From the NCBI RefSeq assembly GCF_014898055.3, contig NW_023601322.1, positions 73,188,740 to 73,252,739 on the forward strand: a stretch of DNA of 64,000 bases, read 5' to 3'. This document shows positions 9,366 through 20,800 of the stretch, piece after piece. The translations under genes and the position numbers were made by a program. Each line of letters starts with the position of its first letter. Positions within the stretch are counted from its first letter, which is position 1. Source of the DNA: Talpa occidentalis (taxonomy: Eukaryota > Chordata > Mammalia > Eulipotyphla > Talpidae). The notes beneath the pieces are model-generated. The model had not been told where the DNA came from. It saw only the letters and a program-made list of their open reading frames with translations, and did not search any database.

Positions 9366-11404
9366 ATCAGGTAGTTCACACACAGTTGCTAGAGCCCAGG
9401 AGCAGGCGCTTGGGGCTAGGGTGGGGCTGCAGACCACGGGTCCCAGGGAGCCTCTCTTCCCTGTTGGGGAAGCTGGGGGGTAGTGGAAGTGGGGTCCCCT
9501 CCCCCAGAACAGGCAGAATGAGGGGGGCTCTAACCAACTCCCCCCTCTGCACACACCCTGCCTCCCCCCACCCAATCCTGCCCCACAGCCATCTTTCTCC
9601 TGGAGCGTGGGCTCTGTGAGGACAGGTGCTGGGTGTCTGCTTCCTGCTGTTGCGTCTGTGCTTGCCACAGTGCCCTTCCCACTAGGGGCCTCGACAATCC
9701 TGGATGCCTTTCCATAAAATGGCCAGAGAGCTGGGGCTAAGCAAGGTGTCACACAGGGACCTGGCAAGCACTTTCCATGTGCCTGGACCATCTCTTGACT
9801 GGGCAGGATGAACCCAGACTCAGGCTGATTCGAGGGCAGGAGTGTGATGTGGAGAGCCTCCTGTGAGGACAGAGGAGGAGGAGATCTGTCTGGGTGGAGT
9901 AAGCTGGAGCTGGTGTAGAGAAGGTGGGCAAGACATGAAGAGGGGAGGGAAAGCCACGGGGCACACACAAGGTTTAGATGGAAGTGGATACATGATTAGG
10001 GTATGTGTAGGCCACGGTGAGGTCCAGCAGGGCAGGAAGGGTCCTGGCTTGGGGTCCCCAGGCTTCTAGAAGCCAGGTGCACCTTAGCCCAAGGCCCTCT
10101 TACGTTCTTCTTGGAGAAGACCTTCAGCCTTTTCCCCTCCCAGAGGCCTCTATCCTTTTCTCAAAGGGTCATTCTCCATCAGCAGCCTGAGGGGTGGGAT
10201 TGGCAGTGTCTCTGCAGACTGCGGTGCCCACCGACAGCAATTCCCTGGGTATGTTTCACCAGGAGTGCTCACCTGCGTGTCAGCACGGCAGCCTGTACAT
10301 TTTTCTAGGGGTGGCCATGGACGCTGATCTGGGAGGAGCTGCTCTGAGGAGCTCACAGTCCTCGGAGGAAACAGAATCATCACGTGGGATTCTGGATACA
10401 CAGGCCACATCGGGGGTCTAAGTCTTTGGGGGGTCTAGGTCAAGTGCAGAGCCTGGGCCAGAGCAAATCTTGATCTTGGTGCACTGAAAACGTCAAGTTG
10501 GAGGGATTGCGGGGCCTGAGTTGAGCTACATCACGCATTGGGTCTGAAGAGGGCTGATCAGTGGGAGGGACAGGCAGTCCAGGCTGATGCAACACCAAAG
10601 GCAAAGGCCCGGAGGTGGAATATGGTAATGTCAGGGATGCCAGAGTGAGGTGCATCTGCTACTTAACTGCTGTCTGCTTGGGATCTGAGTGGGGTGTGTC
10701 CAGGTGGGTGGCAGCCCCAGGGCAGAACTACCAAGACCCTTGAGACTGGGCTGCTGTGCACCCCCTGCTCCACCCTCCCACCCAACTGGCTGAGCAAGAC
10801 CTCAAGAACTGCTTGGAGGACAGGGGCTGAAGTTTGATGCCAGGCAGAGAACTGGTCTCTCACTCTGTGGTCAGTTAAAAAGAATGCAAACCTTCTGGAA
10901 GGAGGAGTGATGAATGGGGGTCTAATGTCAGTCTCCGGGCAGGGCCAGGGGACCTCAGGTCCCTCCTTTCCCTCAGTTGGGGATAGGGCTTGGTCTTTTC
11001 TCTGCCCCCAATATCCTCGCCTGTCACTAAGTCCTGCTGGGGCGGGAAACCATCCCTGGCTCTGCAGAGTGGAGGGACCTGGGCGTCCCTCCTGGACCTG
11101 GAGCCCACCGGGCCGCTTGCCCCCTCCCTTCATGATGCTTGGATCCTTGAGGGTGGGGATGTCACTTTTGTCTTTGTAGCTCCGGGGGTCTTGCCTGGGG
11201 CCTGAAATGATGTTTGGGTCATGATAAACGAGGTAGGAAAGGGTGTATTTTGACGGTTTGTGGACCCTGAAGTTGGAGGTGCTGTGCAGGGGTGTTAGCC
11301 CTGAGTGTGGATGCTCGGAGCTAATGTCAGCTCTCTGGAGGGCTGAGTGTCTGCGGAGATTTGACTTGCTGCCATTTGGCTTTCTCTCATGTGGTGACGT
11401 TGGG
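9366..11404. other. GC-rich single-copy non-coding DNA
   Basis: No convincing gene. The two longest frames (240 codons at 9,246-9,968 and 293 codons at 10,663-11,544, both minus) are low-complexity, Pro/Ser-rich, without recognisable domains. They are expected by chance in GC-rich DNA. A weak ancient-repeat flavour occurs at 10,330-10,640 ('aaggcaaaggcccggaggtg'). Confidence 0.5.
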
Positions 11405-11500
11405 CTTGTGAGGGCACATTTTATTCTTTCTCTCTCTAGTTTGGGACTTGGCAAACAATAGGAGTCCAGTAAATGCTTGTTAACTAAATGAATGACTGAT
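11405..11500 (+). mobile_element. Possible L2 3' end
   Basis: The phrase 'ccagtaaatgcttgttaac' followed by 'taaatgaatgactga' resembles the L2 terminus. Divergence is high. Confidence 0.4.
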
Positions 11501-12189
11501 CGAAATGAGTACATTGCAAATGTATGTGATGGCTCTTTCTCCATCTGTAAATGGAATAAGTTGGGGAGAATCCTCAGGCCCTTGACCTCCCCCCTAGGCC
11601 TTGGGTGCTGTGGGTTTCTCTAAATCTCTGCTGCCCCAAACCCTTTCTGCAGGGCACAGAGGGTGTGTGTGGAGGTGGAGGGGAACATGTGCTTGCAGAG
11701 AGTTAAATGATGGGTAAGGACAGACACCCCAGGGGTCCCCTCAGATCCCAAAGGCTGAGCCCTTAGTGCAGCCCTGCTGCAATTCTGCTATGATGCTTTT
11801 GGGGTGCTGTGCCCTGGGAGACATGCCTAGTGAGGTGCCCATTGGGTGGGTTGCCACGATTAGCTGGGCTCTGAGGGCATCTGACCCAGCTCAGAAGGTT
11901 GGGGAGAGGCAGGCAGGGGAAATAGACCCATGTTTATTCAGGCTCTCTCCCCTTCCTAGGGCGGAAAGGAGCAGAGCCCAGGCAGCGACTTAGCAGTGAG
12001 GAAGGAGGCCTCTGAGCTGCTGGGACGGAGAGCCCTGTTCCCTTGGGGAGAGGTACCCTGGTCATCTAGACGGAGGCAAATGAGAGTCAGGCCCCATGGC
12101 CAGAGAACCCATTGAGCTGTGCACATGTTTATGAGTGAACGGGAGGGGTGGAGATGCCGAGAGGCCGGTTTTACTGAGGTAACTGGAAT
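11501..12189. other. Single-copy non-coding DNA
   Basis: No gene or named repeat recognised. A MIR-like phrase (ctccatctgtaaatgg) occurs near 11,540 but is too short to call. Confidence 0.5.
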
Positions 12190-12880
12190 TGAGAGAAAGA
12201 GTACTTTTCTGAGGGTGCTGTAGTATATTACCACAGAGCGTTCTGGAGTCCAGGAGCCTGAAATTTAGGTGTTTGCAGGCAAACTATCTCTGCAGGCTCC
12301 GGGGGAAGGCCCTTCCTGGCTTCTTCAGCTTCTGGAGGCGCCTGGTGTTCCTGGCTTGTGGCTGCACAATTCCAGTCTCTGCCTTCACCTGGCCCTCTTC
12401 CTTCTCTGTGTCCTTTCCTGTCTTTGTTCTTTTTAAAGATTTTTTTTTATTTATGCATACAAGGACTGGAGGCAGGCCAGAGATACAGGAGGTGAGAGGA
12501 TTCACCAGAGACAGAGCGGGGAACAGAACAGGCAGACTTGACTGAAATGCACTGCTGAGGGGAGCCGCGGGAGAGACAGGAGGGGTCTGCTGCGCCACGT
12601 TGGCCACCTCCCTGCCAGGGATGGAACTCGTGCTGCAGTGGCTGTGGACAGCTTCATAGTGCTGTGCTTAACCCCTTGTGCCACCAGGGAAGCCCCTTTT
12701 CTCTCTTTTTAAGGACTGTCACTGGACTTACGGCCCACCTTAATGCCTACCTTAATGGCCTCGCCGCAATTCTTAACTGCAGCTGCAAAGACCCTATTAC
12801 CAAATGAGCTCACCTTGTGAGTTTCTGGCTGGTGGGGATGTTGGGAGACTATTTAGCCCATTGCAGAGCAGGCCCCTCTG
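12190..12880 (-). mobile_element. Degenerate MaLR-like LTR, antisense, split by a SINE
   Basis: Before the SINE the plus strand reads 'tggcttgtggctgcacaatt', 'cagtctctgccttcacctgg' and 'ttctctgtgtcctttcctg'. After it come 'aaggactgtcactggactta', 'ctgcagctgcaaagacccta' and 'ttaccaaatgagctcacctt'. This matches, in order, a familiar antisense mammalian LTR block ('...tgtgtcc...aaggacaccagtca...ctgcaaagaccctatttccaaataaggtcac'). The assignment to MaLR rather than another LTR class is uncertain. Confidence 0.5.
12433..12696 (-). mobile_element. tRNA-derived SINE, antisense, older subfamily
   Basis: T-rich tail and 'atttatgcatacaaggactg' lie on the left. The right end is cttgtgccaccagggaagcccc, the older-subfamily 5' end. 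It lacks a clear target-site duplication, in keeping with greater age, and lies within the LTR described above. Confidence 0.85.
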
Positions 12881-13429
12881 TTCTGTGCAGGCCCGTGACT
12901 CTCTTCTCCATGTTGTGCTTGTCCTAAGAGCCCGGTTACCAAGGTTTCCAGAACCAGGCAGGCAGGAGGGGGTTCTTGCCATGTGGCAGGTAGACGTCAT
13001 CTTCATCCATTTCAGCATGGGCTCTGTGCTCAGGTGGGACTAGGGTCCCTGAGAGCAGCCCCTTGGAAACCCCAGCTTCTGCCCGTGTGTGTGGGTGCAG
13101 CTCTCAGCTGTGCAGGGAGTGGGGAGGGGGCAGTGGGTCTTAGCGCTTCTCATGTAGATGGTCAGGCAACCACCCGGTGGACCGACACCTCCATGCCACT
13201 CAGAAGGAGCAGCATCTCTGGCTCCAGGCCTGTGTGGGGTCGAGGAGGTGCAAAGTGAGCACTTTCGTGTTTCCCCGCGGCGGCCTGCAGCTCTGTTCTG
13301 TGGGTCAGCAACTCTTCACCCATTTGCTTTCCAGTTCCCCAAATTTCGATACTTTTTGTCTCCTCCTCTGTTTACATTTTTGTGGGTGTTCTCAGCGACT
13401 GTCACTCCCCTGAACTCCATCAGTGGACT
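12881..13429. other. Single-copy non-coding DNA
   Basis: No gene or named repeat recognised. Confidence 0.5.
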
Positions 13430-14165
13430 CTGATCACATTTAGAGCGATGCCCAAGCTCTTACCACCTTCTCTGGGGCCCGTGGGTGTTGGTCGGCCTCC
13501 AACCTTCCATGGACCCTTGAGCTTCCTCGCACACCTCAACCCTCTGAACTCTGGGGTCACCCCTTAGCCCTCTCTGCCCTTCAAAATGTCACTTTTCAGA
13601 AAGATCTTCCAGCCCTTTGGCTTGTTCCTCTTTTTACTGGATCCCAGCCTTCCTTCCAGTCATGGGGTCCATCTTTCCATAGCAAGGGCCACACGTTGCC
13701 TGCACCTGCCCCCTTCTCTGTGCCGAGAGCTGTCCTGTGTGGGTGGCATCCGTGCTGCCTTTCCTTTGCTCTGGCTTCCAGTTGAGTCATGCAATGGATT
13801 GCAGGCAGCAGATTGGAGGATGGGGGCAGAGCGAGATGGACATTTTAATTTTCTGGCACCTTCCTTGATGGGTCTCCCTGAGTAGGTTATGTCCCCTTGC
13901 TGCAGGCCTCCGCGCCTGCCAGGTGGGGCTCTCCATGCAGCTACCCTTTCGTAGTCTAGTGATCTCTCACTCCCAGCCTTTAGGCCTAGGTTAGTTACTG
14001 CTCCCTCCTTGAGCCACTGCCCGCACCTTCACGGTGCCTGCTTCCCTGCCAGCTCTCCTATGCCTTTTCCTGTTACTATACACACTGTTGTTCCTCTCCC
14101 CCACTAGGCCATGTGCTCCATGGAGACTAGCGCTGTCAGCTTAATTGCTGAACCCCTGGGGCTTA
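13430..14165 (+). mobile_element. L2 fossil, sense
   Basis: Phrases in L2 order are visible: 'gcccaagctcttaccacctt', 'cctctctgcccttcaaaatg' then 'tcacttttcagaaagatcttcc' (compare the L2 'aaatgtcaccttctcagagaggccttcc'), and near the end 'aggccatgtgctccatggag' (compare 'agactgtaagctccatgag'). Very diverged. Confidence 0.5.
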
Positions 14166-14187
14166 CCTTCTAGTAAGTGAAAGCGCA

Positions 14188-14250
14188 CACCTATGCTCAA
14201 GTACACACATGCACACATGCAGACACATGTGCACACGCACACATACATGC
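14188..14250. repeat. Degenerate CA-rich microsatellite
   Basis: Imperfect (CA)n with ATGC interruptions, for example cacacatgcacacatgcag. Confidence 0.85.
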
Positions 14251-14904
14251 CCACCCCTGAAGGCCGGGGTCCCTGCTGTGTGCCCCCCGCCCTCTGGGCT
14301 TCATTTCGGGGAGAGTGGTAAGGCCTCTGTGACCACCTTCCTTGGTGGCCCATGAGCTGGGGGTGCCCTGGTCTGCACTGGGGCTCGCAGTGCGGAATGT
14401 TTGGGATGTGCCAGGAGGACCGTGGCCACTGCAGGAAGGCCACTGGCATCTGGAGGGATGTGTTGAGCAGCAGGGAGGTGAGGGGCAGTGGGTGGCCGTG
14501 GTGGGTTATTGAATCAAATCACCTTCTCCCTGAGCATTCACTCAGGGCAGCCTAGGCCTGCTTGTCTAGGGGATTTGGTGTCTGTAGAGGGATGTAGGGG
14601 CTTGAAGGGAGTCGAGTGGGCAGTCAGGTACAAAGAAATGAAGCAGCCCCGCCGTGGCCCCGCTCTGTTGTGGGGAGACAGAGGAGACGAACACCGCTGT
14701 GCCAGGCCGTGGGGCTCCTGGTTCAGTGAGCAGACTTGGGCCGGAAGCCCTCTTGCTGTTTCTGCTCTTCCTCTTCTGTGTCCCTTCTACCAATTTCTCT
14801 GCTCCCTCTGCTTTCTCTCCTGGTCTGGCCGAGAGAGGCTGGAACTTTCTGGAAGGTTTTTTTGGGGAGACTGGGCAATGGAGCCCGTTCTCATTGAGGC
14901 TTAA
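14251..14904. other. Single-copy non-coding DNA
   Basis: No gene or repeat recognised. Confidence 0.5.
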
Positions 14905-15135
14905 AAGGAGGCCATAAAACCTCTCTGAGTTCAGGTTTCTATTACACGTGTAGAATGCAGAAGCTGATGATAGCCTATGAAAATTCAATAAACCTTGAAA
15001 ACAGCATCAGGGTTGATATCTGTAATCTAAAATAATGGATACCAAGAAATTGTTTCTCATTTATCTCTACTGCTGAGATTGTGGCACGAATGAGACTTCA
15101 TTAGCCATAGACTTTTTTGGAAAGAAAAAAAGCAA
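14905..15135. promoter_or_regulatory. Candidate conserved non-coding element
   Basis: An AT-rich, repeat-free block within GC-rich DNA, with motifs such as gaaaattcaataaacc and tttatctcaatcaatgac. No coding potential is evident. The regulatory suggestion rests only on composition and texture. Confidence 0.25.
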
Positions 15136-15510
15136 TATCATTTATCTCAATCAATGACAGTTGCGGGAGGTGGCTGATGACTGTGGTTAATAACACCGGA
15201 CCCACAGAAGCCTCGGCTCTTTCCCAGTTTGGGACAGGTGATGGGTGCACAGAAATCACGTCACAGGGAGCAGCGTGCAGACTCAGCCCCTTTCTGATGG
15301 GGGAAGTACCACTTTTGGTTTGCCAAGTGGCACATCCGGCATGTGATGGTGTTCAGAAACTAGGGGAGGTGGAAATGTGGCCACATCTGCTTAGAGGTTT
15401 CCCCCTACCCCACATCCCCAGGAGGCTTGAACTGGGCTGGGGGTGCCCGTGAGCAAGCCTGTTTTAGTCCACCAACTGGCTGGCAGGGATCAGAGAGGCT
15501 GTCCTTTACT
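15136..15510. other. Single-copy non-coding DNA
   Basis: No gene or repeat recognised. This is the last unique sequence before the nested SINE and L1. Confidence 0.5.
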
Positions 15511-15550
15511 GGAAAGATTCTTTTTTTTTTTTTTAAGATTTATTTTTGTT

Positions 15551-16706
15551 GACTCTCCGACCCGCAGAGAGGAGGAAAACGACACACTAAAACTGCCAAC
15601 AAGAACAAAGGACGCAGCAAGCGGGACTGTGAGCGGAAAGGAACTATTGCAGCCACCACACCCTGTGAACGGGAGCTGTGGAGAACCCCCGCAGGATCCG
15701 CCGCGGAGGTGAGCTCCGGGCGCCATTGCAGAGAGCCCCGCCCAGGAGGAGCCCAGCACCAGCACACAGCCCCGGCCGCCCGGTAAGCCTGCGCGGAAGC
15801 GGCGCGCTGGAAAAACAGACGCGGAGCGGGATTGCGCAGGGAAAGCAGCGCGGATTGCGCGGATCGGATCGCAGCTGCCCAGGTCCCCGCGCCTGCGACC
15901 TAGGCTTGCCGGGAGACGACCTAGGCTTGCGGGGAGACGCGCGGAGGCCCTCCCGGAGTGAGCAGGAACCAGGCGCCCAGGCAGGGGAGCGGGATTCAAA
16001 AGGCGCCATTCCCGCGCCACTGATCTGGGCTACAGCCCGCGTCCTGGAACTGAGGGCTTTGGAACTGAGACCCGGGGCACGAAATTAGGGGCGTGGGTTC
16101 CGCACGACGGTGGGGCACAAGGCAGACACAGCACCCCAAAGCCATAGAGGTGTACCCTACCATCCCCGCTCTGCTCCCTGTCCCACGGGGTGGAAAATCA
16201 GCTCCCCAAGGGCTCTAGGAGAGATCTCTGGCGCCACCTAGCGACTTGTAGCCAGCACAGGCTCCTGAAGGAGATAGTGGCCAGCTGGGGAGTTAGCCCA
16301 CGCCTGGCCCCTTCCGACCAGTAGTCTGAGCCCACAGGGGGAGCGAGCGCCCACAGCCGGGGCAGACCAGGCACGCAGAAGAGTGTGCCTGACACCGTAC
16401 GCGCAGGGAGTGTGTCCCACATCACCATTTTAGAACAGGGACATTTCTTCAGTAAAGACTACCTGCAGAAGGCTTCCTCAGGAGCCAGAGGTGAGCGGGG
16501 GAAGTTCGCCCACGCCAGACCCCCTCTGGCCTGCAGTCCAAGCCCAGTGGGGGAGCAGGAACCCACCTCCGGGGCAGACCAGGCGCACAGGGGAGTGTGT
16601 CCCCACATCGACATTTTAGGACAGGGACCTTTCTCCAATAAAGACTGCTTGAAACTGACAGATGACTCCTGGAGGAACCAGAGGGGAGCAGAGAAGCTCA
16701 CCCAAG
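15551..16706 (+). promoter_or_regulatory. L1 5'UTR / internal promoter
   Basis: 1,156 bp of CpG-rich sequence upstream of ORF1, the position of the pol II internal promoter in L1 elements. It contains a short tandem duplication at 15,898-15,940 (two copies of acctaggcttgc followed by gggagacg) and a longer degenerate tandem repeat at 16,260-16,690. Splice-donor-like words occur at ~15,705 (gaggtgagct) and ~15,782 (ggtaagcctg). Promoter function is inferred from the family. Confidence 0.75.
16260..16690 (+). repeat. Monomer-like tandem repeat in L1 5'UTR
   Basis: Two diverged units and the start of a third. Matching landmarks: gcccacgcc at ~16,298 and ~16,508, ggggcagaccaggc at 16,359 and 16,571, cattttag at 16,426 and 16,612, 'aataaagactgctt' or 'agtaaagactacct' at the unit ends. 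Period is 212 bp in the first part and 186 bp in the second, because the first unit has about 26 extra bases. Confidence 0.8.
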
Positions 16707-17732
16707 ATGCCGGCCAGTCCCAACTACACAGTGTCCCAACGCATACGGCAAATTAGAAAACAGACAGTAGGGAGGAGAAGAACCACACGCAACCTAGCAA
16801 CTCTCCAGAAAAAAAGCACACCACAAAAAGAAAACCAGCCCTCAGATTGCAACGACAGTAACTTGGAAGAACTTCTGAGCCTTCCAGAAAGAGAATTTAA
16901 AATTGCCGTGATTAAAAAACTGACAGAAGTCATAAAGGAAAACAATGATAAGGGAAAAATAATCAACGATCAGAAGAATGAAATTGAGTCCCTAAAGAGG
17001 GAAGTAAAAGAAATGCAGGAGATCAAAGAATTAGTGGAAGAACTAAAGAATTCTGGGAAAAGCAATGAAAGCAGAATTGATGAAATGGAAGAACGAATAA
17101 GTGCTCTTGAAGACACAGAAATAAAAAGAACCAAAACAGAAAAGGAAAGAGAAGTACGAAGGAAAAAGAATGAAGAAAGACTTCGGGAACTATCTGACTC
17201 CATGAGGAAAGGAAATATAAGAGTTATAGGAATACCAGAAGGAGAGGAGAGAGAAGTAGGAACAGAGAAAATATTCAAAGAGATAATTGAAGAGAACTTC
17301 CCAAATGTGAAGAAGGAGCTGAAAATTGATATACAAGAAGCAAGAAGTACACCAAACTTCCACGACGAAAGAAAAAATACAGCAAGACACATAATAGTAA
17401 AGCTCCCAAGAATCCAGGACAAGGAAAAAATAATGAAGCTGGCAAGAGGGAAGAAACAGATAACATTCAAAGGAAAGCCAATCAGGCTGACATCAGACTT
17501 CTCCGAAGAAACACTACGGGCAAGGAGAGAGTGGAGGGACATAGTCAACAGACTCCAAGAAAACAGATGCCAACCAAGAATACTCTATCCCGCAAAGCTC
17601 TCCTTCCTCTTTGAAGAAAGAATATGGACCTTCCCAGACAAACAGAAACTCCGGAATTTCATTGCAACTAAACCCCCACTCCAAAAAATACTACAAGGAG
17701 TCCTAAAGCCAGAACCTCAGAGGGACGAATAA
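16707..17732 (+). CDS. L1 ORF1p, RNA-binding chaperone
   Basis: An intact 341-residue ORF1 protein, close to the usual L1 length (338 in human). In the family it forms trimers that coat L1 RNA and help target-primed reverse transcription, in cytoplasmic particles and the nucleus. Visible parts: a Lys/Glu-rich heptad coiled coil over about residues 50-160, an RRM starting near residue 168 (NIRVIGIPEGEE), RHIIVKLPR near 226, then the C-terminal domain with ARREW near 272 and YPAKLSF near 294. I chose the ATG at 16,707 (MPASPNY...) because it gives the family length. An in-frame ATG at 16,662 would add 15 residues. The copy at 39,725 is the same gene with four frame-changing indels. No substitution obviously disrupts the motifs. 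Confidence 0.92.
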   Translation: MPASPNYTVSQRIRQIRKQTVGRRRTTRNLATLQKKSTPQKENQPSDCNDSNLEELLSLPEREFKIAVIKKLTEVIKENNDKGKIINDQKNEIESLKREVKEMQEIKELVEELKNSGKSNESRIDEMEERISALEDTEIKRTKTEKEREVRRKKNEERLRELSDSMRKGNIRVIGIPEGEEREVGTEKIFKEIIEENFPNVKKELKIDIQEARSTPNFHDERKNTARHIIVKLPRIQDKEKIMKLARGKKQITFKGKPIRLTSDFSEETLRARREWRDIVNRLQENRCQPRILYPAKLSFLFEERIWTFPDKQKLRNFIATKPPLQKILQGVLKPEPQRDE

Positions 17733-17808
17733 CAATGAAAGAAGGCCAAAAAAAAAAAAAAAGTTATTAAAAGAATAAATAAATAAAATCAAAGGAAAGA
17801 CAAACACA

Positions 17809-20800
17809 ATGGCAAATACAGATGTTAACATATCAATATTAACTCTAAATGTAAATGGACTAAACTCTTCAATAAAAAGACACAGAGTTGCAGCCTGGAT
17901 TAAGAAACAAAACCCAACCTTTTGCTGTCTACAGGAAACACATTTAGCTACAAAAGATAAAAATAGGCTCAAAGTTAAAGGATGGAAAACAATCCTACAA
18001 GCAAATGGGCCAAAAAAGAAAGCAGGAACAGCTATACTTATATCAGATAAAACAGATTTCAAACTCAAAAAGATAAAAAGAGACCCCAATGGTCACTACA
18101 TTATGATCAAGGGGACAATATTTCAAGAAGAAATAATACTCATTAACATATATGCACCAAACGAAGGAGCACCAAAATATATCAGACAACTGTTGTCCTC
18201 TCTGAAAACAGACATCAGAGAAAACACATACGTAGTGGGAGACTTCAACACACCACTATCAACAATGGATAGATCAACAAGACAAAAAATAAGTAAAGAA
18301 ACCAAAGCTCTAAATAAGGACCTAGAGCAATTGGGCTTAACAGACATCTATAGAACACTAAACCCCAAAAAAACGGAGTACACATTTTTCTCAAGCGCAC
18401 ACGGATCATTCTCCAGGATCGATCACATACTGGGGCACAAGACAAACATCAACAGATACACCAAGATTAAAATCATATCAACCATCTTTTCTGACCATGA
18501 AGGCATCAAACTAGAAATAAACCATAAAAAGAAGGCAAGGAACTTTCCTACCTCATGGAGATTAAAAACCACACTACTGGAAGACCACTGGACTAATGAG
18601 GAGATCAAAGAGGAAATTAAAAAATTTTTTGAATTGAACGACAAGGAGGACACCAATATCCTAAATGTATGGGATGCAGCAAAAGCAGTAATAAGAGGAA
18701 AATATATAGCAATAGAAGCTCACATCAAGAAACAAGAAAGAACTCAAAGAAACAACCTAATCTCGAAGCTCAAAGATCTAGAAAAAGAACAACAAAAAAA
18801 CCCCAAAACCAGTAGAAGAAAAGAAATAATAAAAACCAAAGCAGAAATAAATGAAATTGAAACTAAAAAAACAATCCAAAAGATCAATGAAACCAAGAGC
18901 TGGTTCTTTGAAAAAATCAATAAAATAGACAAACCCCTAGCCAGGCTCACAAAGGAAAAAAGGGAGAAAGCACAAATAAACAGGATCATCAATGAAAGAG
19001 GAGAAATCACAACGGACACAGCAGAAATCAAAGAATAATCAGTAACTACTATGAACAGTTATATGGAAACAAGTTTAACAATCTAGAGGAGATGGACAAA
19101 TTCCTACAACTCTACAATCACCCAAAGCTAGATAAAGAAGAAATAGAACACCTAAACAGACCAATTACAATTAGCGAAATTGAAATGGTAATTAAAAACC
19201 TCCCCAAAAACAAAAGCCCAGGACCTGATGGATTTACAAATGAATTCTACCAAACATTCAGAGATGAATTAGTGCCTATCCTTCACAAACTCTTCCAAAA
19301 AATTGAGAAGGAAGGGACAATACCAAACACGTTCTATGAAGCCAACATTACACTAATACCAAAACCGAACAAGGACAACACAAAAAAGGAAAACTACAGG
19401 CCAATCTCCCTAATGAACACTGATGCAAAAATCCTCAATAAAATTTTAGCCATCAGAATCCAACAATGTATCCATAAGATAATTCACCACGACCAAGTAG
19501 GATTCATTCCAGGGGCACAAGGATGGTTTAACATCCGAAAATCAATCAACGTTATCCAACACATCAACAAAAAGAAATATAAAAACCATATGATAATATC
19601 AATAGATGCTGAGAAAGCTTTCGACAAAGTGCAACACCCATTCATGATAAAAGCCCTTGAAATTCTTGGGATACAAGGAACATACCTCAACATCATAAAG
19701 GCCATCTATGACAAGCCAACAGCCAGTATCATTCTCAATGGTGAAAAGCTGAAAGCAATTCCATTAAGATCTGGAACAAGACAAGGATGTCCACTCTCAC
19801 CACTGCTTTTCAATATAATACTGGAAGTCCTAGCCAGGGCAATAAGACAAGAGAAAGACATCCAAGGAATCCAAATAGGAAAAGAAGAAGTCAAACTATC
19901 ACTATTTGCAGATGATATGATATTATACATAGAGAACCCCAAAAACTCCACAGAAAAGCTAATTCAACTCATCAATCAGTTCAGTAAAGTGGCAGGATAC
20001 AAAATCAACACGCAAAAGTCAGTAGCCTTCCTATACACAAACAATAAATCTGAAGAAGAAGAAATCAAAAAAACCATCCCTTTTGTTATTGAAACAAAAA
20101 AAATCAAATATTTGGGAATCAATCTAACAAAAGAGGTAAAGGACCTATACAAAGAAAACTATAAAACACTGTTAAAAGAAATAGAAGAAGACACAAAGAA
20201 ATGGAGAGACATCCCCTGCTCGTGGATTGGAAGAATAAACATTATTAAAATGGCCATCCTTCCAAAAGCAATATACAGATTCAACGCTATTCCAATCAAA
20301 ATTTCAATGTCATTCTTCAAAGAAATAGAACAATTATTGATGAAATTCATATGGAATCACAAAAAACCCCGAATAGCCAAAGCTCTCCTGAAAAAAAAAG
20401 AAGGGAATGGAGGCATTACACTCCCAGACTTCAAACTCTACTACAAAGCCATAATCATCAAAACTGCATGGTATTGGAACAAGAACAGACATACAGACCA
20501 ATGGAATCGAATAGAAAATCCAGAAATAAACCCACAGATTTATGGTCAACTAATCTTTGACAAAGGAGCAAAGACTATGCATTGGAGCAAAGAAAGTTTG
20601 TTCAATAAATGGTGCTGGGAAAACTGGGTCGCTACATGCAAAAGAATGAAGCTTGACCACTACCTCACACCATACACAAAAATCAACTCAAAATGGATTA
20701 AAGAACTAGACATAAGACCTGAAACCATAAAATATATAGAAGGAAATATAGGCGAAACACTACGTGATTTGCACATCAAAGACATCTTTACAAACACATC

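Noticed and set aside
9246..9968. 240-codon minus-strand ORF as a gene
   Set aside because: Same reasons: Pro/Ser-rich random-looking translation that spans an AT-rich to GC-rich transition without any recognisable motif.
10663..11544. 293-codon minus-strand ORF as a gene
   Set aside because: GC-rich, low-complexity translation with no domain, no splice or promoter context, and overlapping frames of similar quality on the other strand.
16970..17548. 192-codon minus-strand ORF opposite L1 ORF1
   Set aside because: Antisense shadow of the Lys/Glu-rich coiled coil, giving Ser/Phe/Leu-rich translation. Not a separate gene.
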